NCBI GenBank assembly: GCA_030635415.1
Contig: DAOVYW010000013.1
Coordinates: 1-19,101 of the forward strand
Source: Candidatus Firestoneibacteriota bacterium
GTDB lineage: Bacteria; Oederibacteriota; JAAXVQ01; JAUVAV01
Direction of reading: 5' to 3'
DNA length: 19,101 nt
The position numbers were made by a program, and so were the translations under genes. Below the pieces are notes generated by a model that ran no database searches, had not been told where the DNA came from, and saw nothing but the letters and a program-made list of their open reading frames with translations. Positions 1 through 7,485 of the stretch are shown piece after piece. The number at the start of each line of letters is the position of its first letter. The stretch's first letter is position 1.

Positions 1-1
1 A

Positions 2-79
2 ATTGAATTGATCGACCTGGCCGTTCTATGGCGGGCGCTTTCGATCAATTTAATTATTCCCTTGGAAAGGGATACGTAA
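2..79 (+). CDS. possible 3' end of an unrecognised gene cut by the window edge
   Basis: One frame is open from the left edge to a TAA at 77-79 and reads about 25 residues with a protein-like composition (…DLAVLWRALSINLIIPLE…). It is G+C-richer than the AT-rich DNA that follows, which fits the end of a coding region. The family cannot be told from so little. An alternative explanation for the same bases is a hairpin: 1-15 and 41-55 are inverted copies matching at 14 of 15 positions, with a 25-base loop. Open frames this short also occur by chance, so this is weak. Confidence 0.3.
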   Translation: MELIDLAVLWRALSINLIIPLERDT

Positions 80-291
80 TCTGAACCCATTGATTTTTTA
101 GTGGATTTGATCATTGAACAGTTCCTTTCTTGTTTTCTATTGGAGTTAAAGGGCAGAATAAGGTCGTTCTGCTTTAATCCTTTAGACAGTTTACAAGGAA
201 TTTTCATTCGGATAATTTTTAATATATTGAAATACATAGGGACTTTCATGCGGAAAGGAGGACATGGTTTAAGAGAAATATTCGTAACATT

Positions 292-320
292 TTGACATTC
301 GAGCACTGATGAGCTAAAAA
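292..320 (+). promoter_or_regulatory. sigma70-like promoter candidate for pncA-pncB
   Basis: A consensus -35 hexamer TTGACA at 292-297 is followed after exactly 17 bases by TAAAAA at 315-320, which matches TATAAT at 4 of 6 positions. It would give a leader of about 200 bases before pncA that includes the palindrome at 454-482. This is sequence pattern only. A second, poorer TTGACT lies at 346-351. Confidence 0.3.
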
Positions 321-453
321 GCAAATTCCTGTCTGTCATCCCGGCTTGACTTTCATTTACAAAAAGCGGAAAATACATACACCCTGTAAAGGAAGCAATC
401 TATAACCAGAGGGAGTGTCACCAAAAGCCGTTTTTTAAGGAATTCTCTTTTTT

Positions 454-482
454 TGTCATTCCTCGCTTCGCTCGGAATGACA
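454..482. repeat. REP-like short palindrome
   Basis: TGTCATTCC (454-462) is repeated inverted as GGAATGACA (474-482) around an 11-base centre. Short intergenic palindromes built on GTCATTCC/GGAATGAC are common in many bacterial genomes and often appear as spurious peptides such as LASLGMT. Here it creates a false N-terminal extension on the pncA frame (TTG at 453), so it argues for the later ATG at 534. Confidence 0.7.
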
Positions 483-533
483 TTGTTAAAAGAAAAAGTT
501 TATTGGAAACAGTCCCCAAAGGAGGTTCCAGCC

Positions 534-1115
534 ATGCCGCTCACTATTACTCCCGCCGACGCTTTGCTGGTCGTGGATATGCAGAATGATTTCATGCCCG
601 GCGGCACGCTCGCGGTTTCCGGAGGGGATGAGATTATCCCCCTGATCAATCGTCTGCTGACCGGTTTTTCAACCCGCGTCTTTACGCGGGATTGGCACCC
701 TGCTGATCATATCAGTTTTTCCGCCTCCCCAGCCTTTAAGGATGGTTCCTGGCCGGCGCATTGCGTACAGGGAACCCGGGGCGCGGAATTTCACCCGGAT
801 CTGCAAAGCAGTTCCGTTGACAAGCTCGTCAGCAAGGCCGAGGCTCCGGATAAGGAGGCTTACTCCGGATTTCAGAATACGGATCTGACCCCGTGGCTGA
901 AGCAGCGTAATATTCAGCGGGTTTTCGTGACCGGAGTTGCCATGGAGTACTGCGTAAAAGCCACTGCCCTGGATGCGCTGCGTTCCGGATTCAAGGTCTG
1001 GCTTATTCAGGATGCGGTACGCGGGATTAATATACCTCCTGGCAGCGAAGAAAAAGCCATTCAGGCTATGCAGTCGGCTGGTGTAAATATCATTGCCGGT
1101 TGGGAACTGATTTAA
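534..1115 (+). CDS. pncA: nicotinamidase
   Basis: PncA is a cytoplasmic isochorismatase-fold amidase that hydrolyses nicotinamide to nicotinate and ammonia, the first step of NAD salvage in bacteria that use the Preiss-Handler route. The 193-residue protein is close to the usual length (E. coli about 213). Visible signatures are VVDMQNDF with the likely catalytic Asp15, the metal-site cluster DWHPADH (Asp53, His55, His59), WPAHCVQG, a Lys near 101 as the probable catalytic lysine, and GVAMEYCVKATALDA with nucleophile Cys140 after the Val-Ala cis-peptide motif. The ATG at 534 is chosen because AAAGGAGG (518-525) lies 8 bases before it. The open frame runs back to a TTG at 453, but those 27 codons are encoded by a REP-like palindrome and linker. 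pncB begins 2 bp after the stop, so the two are very likely co-transcribed. Confidence 0.96.
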   Translation: MPLTITPADALLVVDMQNDFMPGGTLAVSGGDEIIPLINRLLTGFSTRVFTRDWHPADHISFSASPAFKDGSWPAHCVQGTRGAEFHPDLQSSSVDKLVSKAEAPDKEAYSGFQNTDLTPWLKQRNIQRVFVTGVAMEYCVKATALDALRSGFKVWLIQDAVRGINIPPGSEEKAIQAMQSAGVNIIAGWELI

Positions 1116-1117
1116 TC

Positions 1118-2569
1118 ATGTCTGTTTCTTCCCATTCGGAGTTCTGGCTGCACCGGCAAGGCATGGCCTTGATGACTGATTTCTACCAGTTGACCATGCT
1201 GGCCGGTTATTTAAAACACGGTTTAGCCGAACGCCGGGTCTCTTTTGAATATTTCTTCCGCACCCTCCCTCCGAATACCGGTTTTGTACTGACCGCCGGA
1301 CTGGAGCAATTCATGGATTACCTGGAAAATTTTCGTTTTTCACCCCCGGATCTGGAATACCTGGAAAGTCTCCGGGTCTTTGACCAGGCCACCCTGGACT
1401 ACCTGGCCAAGTTCCAGCCCGCGTTGGAAATCCTGGCCTTGCCCGAGGGAACACCGGTTTTTCCCCATGAATCCATTATCCGGGTTACCGGTCCGCTGGG
1501 GCACGCACAATTAGTGGAAACCTTTCTGCTCAATGCTTTGAATTACCAATCCCTCATCGCGACCAAGACCGCCCGCATCTGCCAGGCCGCCCAAGGCGAC
1601 CCGGTTCTCGAATTCGGCCTGCGCCGGGCCCAGGGACCGGACGGCGGGCTGACCGGCAGCCGGGCAGCTTATATCGGCGGAGCCGTGGCTACCAGTAATG
1701 TCCTGGCCGGACGGTTCTTTAATATTCCGGTCCGTGGCACGCATGCCCATTCCTGGGTCATGAGCTTCCCCGATGAGAAGACCTCTTTTGAAGCCTTTGC
1801 CAATACTTTTCCCCGCGGATGCGCCCTGCTGGTTGATACCTATGACACCATGCGCAGTGGAGTGCCCAATGCCATAGAAGTATTCAAGACCCGGCCGCAT
1901 ATTCCACCGGCCATCCGTATCGACTCCGGAGACCTGGCCAAACTCTCTAAAGCCGCTCATGGGAAATTCTCAGAGGCTGGAATGCCGCAAGTAACCATTA
2001 TCGGCACTAATGACCTGGATGAGGACCTAATCGCGGATTTAAAGCGCCAGGGCGCTAAAATCAACATGTGGGCCGTGGGCACCCACCTCATTACTTCCAA
2101 GGATCACCCCGCCCTGGACGGCGTGTATAAACTAGTGGCGATTGAAAAAAACGGTTCCTGGAGTCCCCGCATCAAGCTGACCGGAAATCCCGAAAAAACC
2201 ACTGATCCGGGGCTGAAACGTCCCTTACGCTGTTATAATGAAAAGCATCAACCCTTGGGGGATATTATAATTTCCGAGGAAGAACCTCTGCCGCAAGGCC
2301 CTGAAATATTGGCAGTAGACCGCCAATATTTGCATCAGAAGCGCACTATTACCGGAGTGGCTTACGTAGAGGATTTACTGCAGCCTGTGATCCGGCCGGG
2401 AGAAAATAAGCCCTCCCGCCCCGCGCTATTGGAGATCCGCAATTACGCCCGGCAAAAACTGGCGGAATTTCCGGAAGAATACCTGCGCCTGCGAAATCCC
2501 GAAATTTATTGGCTGGGACTCTCGCCGGAATTGGCGCGTATCAAGGAAAAGATGCTCTCCAGCCCATAA
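1118..2569 (+). CDS. pncB: nicotinate phosphoribosyltransferase
   Basis: PncB joins nicotinate to PRPP to give nicotinate mononucleotide, using ATP to drive the reaction. It consumes the product of the gene just upstream. At 483 residues it has the length of the larger NAPRTase group typical of many Gram-positive bacteria and animals, not the roughly 400-residue E. coli form. Motifs in order: MTDFYQLTMLAGY (residues 19-31), FEYFFR, EFGLRRAQGPDGG (165-177), GTHAHSWVMSF (207-217, containing the conserved active-site His), VDTYDT, IRIDSGDL (phosphate-binding segment) and GTNDLDE. The ATG at 1118 follows the pncA TAA by 2 bp. A TTG at 1100 in the same frame would overlap pncA and adds only six residues. 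The close coupling suggests translation re-initiation from pncA. Confidence 0.95.
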   Translation: MSVSSHSEFWLHRQGMALMTDFYQLTMLAGYLKHGLAERRVSFEYFFRTLPPNTGFVLTAGLEQFMDYLENFRFSPPDLEYLESLRVFDQATLDYLAKFQPALEILALPEGTPVFPHESIIRVTGPLGHAQLVETFLLNALNYQSLIATKTARICQAAQGDPVLEFGLRRAQGPDGGLTGSRAAYIGGAVATSNVLAGRFFNIPVRGTHAHSWVMSFPDEKTSFEAFANTFPRGCALLVDTYDTMRSGVPNAIEVFKTRPHIPPAIRIDSGDLAKLSKAAHGKFSEAGMPQVTIIGTNDLDEDLIADLKRQGAKINMWAVGTHLITSKDHPALDGVYKLVAIEKNGSWSPRIKLTGNPEKTTDPGLKRPLRCYNEKHQPLGDIIISEEEPLPQGPEILAVDRQYLHQKRTITGVAYVEDLLQPVIRPGENKPSRPALLEIRNYARQKLAEFPEEYLRLRNPEIYWLGLSPELARIKEKMLSSP

Positions 2570-2734
2570 AGAGAGGTTTCGTCAAAAGCCGTTTTTCAAT
2601 AAAGAAGACTACCCAACCAGTACCCGTTTATTGTAAAGCAGAGAAGAATCATTGTAGACCATGAGATAAAAATGTATTAGACTGATTTAAGCAATTGCTA
2701 AGCGCGAAGCAAATAAAACCCAAGGAGTATTTTT

Positions 2735-3862
2735 ATGCGTTCGGTTAAAATGGTGGATATTATTGCTAAAAGTTTTAATCGCACCGGGCTTATTTTATTC
2801 CAACCCTTCTCTGTGAAAAAATGGATTATTCTGCTTTTCATAGCTTTTCTGGCCGGTAGTTTGTTTAACTTTAACGGCGGGAGTAACTATCCAGGAGTGA
2901 ACAGCGGAAAATCGACGATCCAGGAAGATACGGTTTCAGGAGATGCAGTCACTAAACCTCCCGAGAGTAAGCTGGCAGAGAAAGAAGCGGTAGCTTCTAA
3001 AGCAGAAATATTTTCTGAAGCTGTGGAAGCGATTGCGGAATCAAAAGTGATTAGTTATTGGGCATGGTTAGTCGCAGCCGGAATCCTGCTGGTTATACCG
3101 TTGATTATATTGATTACTTGGTTAAGAGCAAGATTTCTCTTCATCTGGTACAATGCAATTGTTAATAATGCGGCCATTATTGTAGAGCCTTTTGGACGCT
3201 TTAAAGTTCTGGGAAATTCACTTTTCAAACTTTTTTTGATAATTATAGGACTAGGCGTTTTAACCCTGGGAATATCTCTTAGTTGGGGATATTTATCAGC
3301 TCTATCCAGCGGAGTTTTTGAAGAGGGCTTTAACTGGTCTATTTCGTCCGTATTTAATATGTGGCTAATGCCCGCCCTGATACTTATTGCGTCTCTTGTT
3401 CTGCTCGGTATTTTTAATTTTTTCGTCGAGCACTTTGTAGTTCCTATTATGGCGATCGACCAGGATAAGTTTCCAGCAGCCGGGGTAAAGTTCTGGGCTA
3501 TTTTCAAGGGTAATATAAAGGACTTCATTCTTTGCATTCTGCTTTTTATCGGCTTAGGAATTGCGGGAACTATCGCCCTATTTATTGTGGGTATTGCCAT
3601 GCTTATAACGCTTCTTTTGATAGCCGCGATTCTTTTTGGAATACCATTTTTAATCTTTTTTGTATTACTCAAACTTAAAGTTGTTTTCTTTATTTTAGCC
3701 GGGTTAGCAGGAATACCCTTTGTTTTAATGGCATTTCTTATTTTGGCCATGGTGAGTTTACCCGTGTCGGTTTTCTTTAGAAGTTTTTCTTTGTATTTTC
3801 TTTCCAGTCTAAATTGTGGATATACCCCGCTGGCTTTGGAATCCCCAGCCACGCCGGAGTAA
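2735..3862 (+). CDS. uncharacterised multi-pass membrane protein
   Basis: I do not recognise a named family. The 375-residue protein starts at ATG 2735 with AAGGAG (2722-2727) 7 bases upstream. It has an N-terminal cytoplasmic-looking segment (VDIIAKSFNRTGLILFQP), a first membrane helix near residues 30-46, and a polar, probably extracytoplasmic loop of about 60 residues rich in Ser, Lys and Glu. Six or so more hydrophobic helices follow between residues 108 and 347. The general plan (short N-terminal helix, soluble loop, bundle of Ile/Leu/Phe-rich helices) recalls membrane-domain proteins of unknown function found in many environmental bacteria. It stands alone after the pnc pair (165-bp gap) and faces the HEAT-repeat gene tail to tail. 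Real coding is well supported; function is unknown. Confidence 0.8.
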   Translation: MRSVKMVDIIAKSFNRTGLILFQPFSVKKWIILLFIAFLAGSLFNFNGGSNYPGVNSGKSTIQEDTVSGDAVTKPPESKLAEKEAVASKAEIFSEAVEAIAESKVISYWAWLVAAGILLVIPLIILITWLRARFLFIWYNAIVNNAAIIVEPFGRFKVLGNSLFKLFLIIIGLGVLTLGISLSWGYLSALSSGVFEEGFNWSISSVFNMWLMPALILIASLVLLGIFNFFVEHFVVPIMAIDQDKFPAAGVKFWAIFKGNIKDFILCILLFIGLGIAGTIALFIVGIAMLITLLLIAAILFGIPFLIFFVLLKLKVVFFILAGLAGIPFVLMAFLILAMVSLPVSVFFRSFSLYFLSSLNCGYTPLALESPATPE

Positions 3863-3872
3863 GAAGCGCCCA

Positions 3873-3980
3873 TTATTCGCGTGCCATTTTAATGGATTTT
3901 ATAAAAACCCTTTCCCTTACCAAGTGGCGGAGGGATTCCTTTAACACGTAGGCCGGGTTTAACCGCAGGTTGGCTTTGAT
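3873..3980 (-). pseudogene. possible C-terminal remnant of a lost gene (36 codons)
   Basis: Between the stops of the convergent membrane-protein and HEAT-repeat genes, one minus-strand frame reads about 35 residues with a natural composition, including NLRLNPAYVLKESLRHLVRE, and ends in TAA at 3873-3875. There is no start codon; an in-frame TAA precedes it. The text loosely resembles the basic tails of B12-binding radical-SAM proteins (…RPSYVLK…), but that is a recollection, not a match. It may be the decayed end of a lost gene, or a chance open frame. Confidence 0.25.
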
Positions 3981-3988
3981 TTATAGCC

Positions 3989-4627
3989 TTATTTATTGCC
4001 TTTAAGCTCACTGATAGCTGCTTTTGCTTCTGCTCGGACATAAGCGTCTTCATCATTCTCTAAAATTCTCTTCAGCGAAGGTAAAGCTTCTACTGCTTTT
4101 AGCTCAACGAGGGCATTAATGGCATGATCTCTTACAACCTCAGATTCATCTTCAAGAAGATCTATTAAAGGCTGAATAGCCTTTTTATTTCCTACTTGGC
4201 CTAACGACCTTGCCGCTTTGGCGCGAATTTCCGCTATTCGATCAGAAAATACTTGTATCAGAAATGGTTGCGCAAGTTGTTCTCCCAACTCACCAAGAAT
4301 TTCTGCTAAATCCTCTCTAATTGGTTCTGAAACCGGGTCAATAAGCATACGGCTAATGATTGGCGCTGCTTTGCCTTCTTTGTATTCGGCAAGTGCATTG
4401 CAAATTGGGCCACAGACCAAAATACTACCCTCCCCTTTTTTCACCTTGTCATATTCCAATTCCAGTATTTCAACTAGGAATTTGGTCTCAGCTTTAGGAA
4501 TAACAGTGAGGGATTTGATCGTTTCCGAATAAATACGTTGAACATTTAAATCCCGGAAATCTTGACCAATGATGTCACGAAATTGGTTGAGTTTATGGAG
4601 GGCGTACTCTTTTTTATTTAGTTTCAT
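3989..4627 (-). CDS. HEAT-repeat protein
   Basis: The 212-residue soluble protein is an alpha-solenoid of the PBS-lyase HEAT-like type. Its C-terminal half shows at least three helical repeats of about 31 residues: RAKAARSLGQVGNKKAIQPL, then VVRDHAINALVELKAVEALP, then YVRAEAKAAISELKG. More diverged units precede them (REDLAEILGELGEQLAQPFL). Such proteins usually serve as protein-binding scaffolds, and no catalytic residues are apparent. The ATG at 4627 is preferred because GGAG lies 6 bases upstream. Two earlier in-frame ATGs (4654, 4639) would add 9 or 4 residues and have no better site. It lies downstream of the pur operon on the same strand but is separated from it by a MITE-like repeat, so it is probably transcribed on its own. 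Confidence 0.85.
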   Translation of the reverse strand: MKLNKKEYALHKLNQFRDIIGQDFRDLNVQRIYSETIKSLTVIPKAETKFLVEILELEYDKVKKGEGSILVCGPICNALAEYKEGKAAPIISRMLIDPVSEPIREDLAEILGELGEQLAQPFLIQVFSDRIAEIRAKAARSLGQVGNKKAIQPLIDLLEDESEVVRDHAINALVELKAVEALPSLKRILENDEDAYVRAEAKAAISELKGNK

Positions 4628-4702
4628 TAGCGGCTCCATTCCGGTGAGTAGCATGACAGGCCAACATTACTCTGAAGTACAGCGCTTGTTACAACTATGA
4701 GC

Positions 4703-4855
4703 CTGTCGGACTTAGGCACAAAAGCAGGTTTTAAGCATTCTTCCCCCTTTTAAAAAGGAGGATTGAAGGGGTTTTTTTATATAAAAGTGGGCATTTTATT
4801 GATTAAATCCCCCTGCCCCCTTTACAAAAGGGGGAGAAAGATTAAAGTCCGGCAG
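4703..4855. repeat. MITE-like element with inverted ends and nested C-rich palindromes
   Basis: CTGTCGGACTT at 4703-4713 reappears inverted as AAGTCCGGCAG at 4845-4855 (10 of 11 pairs). Inside, a left arm around 4740-4776 (CCCCCTTTTAAAAAGGAGG…GAAGGGG) pairs imperfectly with a right arm around 4805-4840 (AAATCCCCCTGCCCCCTTT…AAAAGGGGG). Each arm is itself a small hairpin. The roughly 153-bp unit has no ORF. Repeats built on TCCCCCTTT/AAAGGGGGA are frequent in environmental bacterial genomes. No clear target-site duplication is visible. The strong stems may also help end transcription from purM. Confidence 0.6.
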
Positions 4856-4856
4856 A

Positions 4857-4973
4857 CTAGTGTTTTTTTCTTAGGGCATAGGTAAAACGGTAAAAGTATT
4901 TCTTCCAGGAATCCGCTGTTGCTTTGAACTGCCCCGCTTCTAAATAAAAATCCACCAGAGTTTCTCTTACTGG
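4857..4973 (-). pseudogene. possible C-terminal gene remnant downstream of purM
   Basis: A minus-strand frame of 38 codons runs from just after an in-frame TGA (4974-4976) to TAG at 4857-4859. It contains TLVDFYLEAGQFKATADSW and ends KKYFYRFTYALRKKH. The composition is protein-like, but no good start or ribosome binding site exists; a GTG at 4955 would leave 32 residues with only a weak AAGAG upstream. It is squeezed between the purM stop and the end of the MITE-like element, which fits the leftover end of a disrupted gene. A tiny real gene or a chance frame cannot be excluded. Confidence 0.3.
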
Positions 4974-4987
4974 TCACAAGCCGCAGA

Positions 4988-6028
4988 TTACACCAGGTGG
5001 ACTCCCTTAGGTCCTTTCACAATCTCCCCCACCTGATAAACCGGCTCACGCAGGGTTTTTACTATTTGTATGACTTGATCCACTTCTGAGCGGGCAACCA
5101 CCATCACCATGCCGATGCCCATATTAAAAGTCCGGTACATGACAGCTTCATCCAACCGTCCGGCATCTTGCAGATATTTAAAGACCGGAAGTACTGGCCA
5201 GCTGTCTTTCTCAATCAGCGCCTGGCAAGCAGACGGGAGAATCCGCGGAATATTTTCCAGCCAGCCGCCGCCGGTGAGATGTGCCAGCCCCTTTATCCGG
5301 ATTTTCTTCAGCAGGGCTTGCACCACGGACAGATAGGAACGATGCACTTTCATGAGTTCATCTCCCAGAGCCAGCGAAAGCTCCGGGATAAAGGTCTGTA
5401 GGTTAAACCCCATTTGCTGGAATAGAATCCGGCGGACCAGAGAATACCCGTTAGTATGCAGTCCGCTGGAAGGCAGGCCCAGCAGCACGTCTCCGGGCCG
5501 TATGCGTTGACCGTCGATCACTAATTTTTTTTCAACGATACCAACTATAGTGCCGGCCAGATCGAAATCCTCGCCGTGGTAAACTCCGGGCATCTCGGCA
5601 GTTTCTCCGCCTAAGAGCGCGCACTGATTTTCCCGGCAGGCCTTGGCTAATCCCTTGACGATTAGCTCGGCTACCAGGGGATTCAATTTCCCGGTGGCAA
5701 AATAGTCCATGAAAAAAAGCGGGCACGCCCCCTGTACCAGAATATCATTCACGCTGTGATTTACCAGATCTTGTCCAACCGTGTCATAGCTGCCCATCCC
5801 GACGGCCAGCCTGACCTTAGTGCCAACACCGTCCGTTGAACTTACCAATACCGGCTGGCTATATCCCGAAGGCAGTCGAAAAAGACCTCCAAAGGCCCCC
5901 AGGTCTCCCAGTACGCCCTTGGTTCGCGCGGTACGAACATGGCTCCGCATCCGGCGCACAGCTTCCTGGCCGGCCTTAATGTCCACCCCAGCCGCGGCAT
6001 ACGCATCCTGAGAGATATTTTTATTCAC
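4988..6028 (-). CDS. purM: phosphoribosylformylglycinamidine cyclo-ligase (AIR synthetase)
   Basis: PurM closes the imidazole ring of FGAM with ATP to make AIR, step 5 of de novo purine synthesis. The 346 residues match the normal family length. Hallmarks are the YAAAGVDI start, the ATP-site stretch SSTDGVGTKVRLA (residues 63-75), the segment DLVNHSVNDILVQGA (87-101) and GGETAEMPGVY. The start codon is GTG, with a strong GGGGAGGG ribosome site (6035-6043) just upstream. It lies 20 bp after the purF stop and is the last gene of purL-purF-purM. The operon therefore supplies the enzymes for steps 4, 1 and 5 in order of transcription. Confidence 0.96.
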   Translation of the reverse strand: MNKNISQDAYAAAGVDIKAGQEAVRRMRSHVRTARTKGVLGDLGAFGGLFRLPSGYSQPVLVSSTDGVGTKVRLAVGMGSYDTVGQDLVNHSVNDILVQGACPLFFMDYFATGKLNPLVAELIVKGLAKACRENQCALLGGETAEMPGVYHGEDFDLAGTIVGIVEKKLVIDGQRIRPGDVLLGLPSSGLHTNGYSLVRRILFQQMGFNLQTFIPELSLALGDELMKVHRSYLSVVQALLKKIRIKGLAHLTGGGWLENIPRILPSACQALIEKDSWPVLPVFKYLQDAGRLDEAVMYRTFNMGIGMVMVVARSEVDQVIQIVKTLREPVYQVGEIVKGPKGVHLV

Positions 6029-6048
6029 TTCCGGCCCTCCCCTATTTT

Positions 6049-7485
6049 TTATAATTGGCTGATACGTTTTCTGCTAATTTGCTTCTCTTTTACATCCTGT
6101 CCGCTTATCTCCCGCCGTTTTTTAAAATCCACGGGATAATCTCCATTGAAGCAAGCCTGGCAGAAATTCCGGTCTTGATTCTGCACGGCCTTCAGCATGC
6201 CCTCGTGTGAAAGGTAGGCCACGCTGTCCACTTGCAAAAATTCGGCGATCTGTCCGAGATCGTGGCTGGCCGCAATTAACTCCCGGCGGGTGGGAAAATC
6301 CATTCCGTAGAAGCAGGGATATTTTACCGGCGGCGAGCTTAAGCGCATATGAATTTCCCTGGCTCCGGCCTGCTGGATCATCTTGACAATTTTTCGGGAA
6401 GTAGTGCCCCGGACCAGGGAATCATCCACTACTATGACTCGTTTTCCCTTTACCGCTTCCCGGACACAATTGAATTTCAGCTTCACACCGAAATCCCGAA
6501 TAGACTGGGAAGGCTCAATAAAGGTTCGGCCTACATAATGGTTGCGGATCAGGGCCATAGCAAAAGGAAGCCGGACCTCCTCGGCAAAACCGATAGCCGC
6601 GCATACTCCGGAATCCGGAACCGGAACCACTATATCCGCTGCATGCTTATTTTCCCGAGCCAGCATAATACCCATCCGGCGCCGGGTTTCCCAGCAGGAA
6701 TGGCCGAAAATCCACGAATCCGGGCGGGAAAAGTAAATATTTTCAAAAATACACAGTGCCTCGCTGGCGTTTCTTTCCGCGAAGCGCCGGGACCGCAGCC
6801 CCTGCCGATCAATGATCACAATCTCTCCAGGTTCGATATCCCGGATATACTTGGCGCCGATAAGATCAAAAGCGCAGGTTTCAGAAGCGACTACATAGGC
6901 GTCCTGAAGTTTGCCCAGCGCCAGCGGACGAAACCCCTGGGGATCGCGAGCCGCAATCAGGGACTCGTCATTCAACAGCACCATGGAATAGGCGCCTTTT
7001 AATTTTTTAAGACTTGTCGTCAGGGCGTCGAGAAAATCTCTTCCCGTATTCCGGGCGATTAAATGGATGAGAACCTCGGTATCCGCCGTGGTTTGAAATA
7101 TTGACCCGCACTCCTCCAGTTCATCGTGAATTTGATCGGCATTCACCAGATTGCCGTTATGCGCCACAGCCAGATTTCCGCGGATATACTCCACCATAAT
7201 CGGCTGGGCATTTTTCTCCACCGAAGGCCCGGTAGTGGAATACCGGACATGGCCGATAGCTGAGGCGCCGGTCATGGCTGACAGATTATCCGCATTAAAA
7301 ATATCCGCCACCAGACCGGTACCTCTGACCGAATTAAAACCGGAGCCGTTTGCGACTACGATTCCGGCGCCTTCCTGACCGCGATGCTGAATCGCGTAAA
7401 GCATTAAATAAACCAGCTTGGAAGACTCGGCCGCACCATACACCCCGGCTACGCCGCAAGCCTCCCGGGGTTTATCTTTAAACAT
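6049..7485 (-). CDS. purF: amidophosphoribosyltransferase
   Basis: PurF carries out the first committed step of purine synthesis, moving ammonia from glutamine onto PRPP. The N-terminal Ntn glutaminase domain starts after a nine-residue propeptide: MFKDKPREA is followed by Cys10, the nucleophile exposed by processing. Conserved AIQHRGQEGAG and GHVRYST follow. The C-terminal phosphoribosyltransferase domain carries the PRPP loop VIVVDDSLVRGTT (350-362). All four cysteines expected to bind the [4Fe-4S] cluster of the Bacillus subtilis type are present (Cys245, Cys391, Cys442 and Cys445), so this is the iron-sulfur, processed form and not the E. coli form. A basic tail of about 25 residues ends the protein. 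The ATG overlaps the end of purL by 8 bp, which implies coupled translation. Confidence 0.96.
   Translation of the reverse strand: MFKDKPREACGVAGVYGAAESSKLVYLMLYAIQHRGQEGAGIVVANGSGFNSVRGTGLVADIFNADNLSAMTGASAIGHVRYSTTGPSVEKNAQPIMVEYIRGNLAVAHNGNLVNADQIHDELEECGSIFQTTADTEVLIHLIARNTGRDFLDALTTSLKKLKGAYSMVLLNDESLIAARDPQGFRPLALGKLQDAYVVASETCAFDLIGAKYIRDIEPGEIVIIDRQGLRSRRFAERNASEALCIFENIYFSRPDSWIFGHSCWETRRRMGIMLARENKHAADIVVPVPDSGVCAAIGFAEEVRLPFAMALIRNHYVGRTFIEPSQSIRDFGVKLKFNCVREAVKGKRVIVVDDSLVRGTTSRKIVKMIQQAGAREIHMRLSSPPVKYPCFYGMDFPTRRELIAASHDLGQIAEFLQVDSVAYLSHEGMLKAVQNQDRNFCQACFNGDYPVDFKKRREISGQDVKEKQISRKRISQL

Larger units (their letters stand above)
80..533. other. non-coding stretch upstream of pncA
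   Basis: No convincing gene is seen. The stretch is AT-rich and holds a sigma70-like promoter candidate (292-320), a REP-like palindrome (454-482) and one copy of a 14-bp word, CAAAAGCCGTTTTT, at 422-435. The same word recurs after pncB at 2583-2596. A 64-codon GTG-start frame at 101-295 has no good ribosome binding site and no recognisable motif, so it is not called. Confidence 0.6.

Noticed and set aside
101..295. 64-codon plus-strand frame near the left edge
   Set aside because: GTG start without a ribosome site, AT-driven composition and no family resemblance.
3055..3873. 272-codon minus-strand frame opposite the membrane-protein gene
   Set aside because: It is the complement of hydrophobic codons (Lys/Ile/Asn-rich text), has no domain, and the plus-strand gene has a clear ribosome site and membrane helices.
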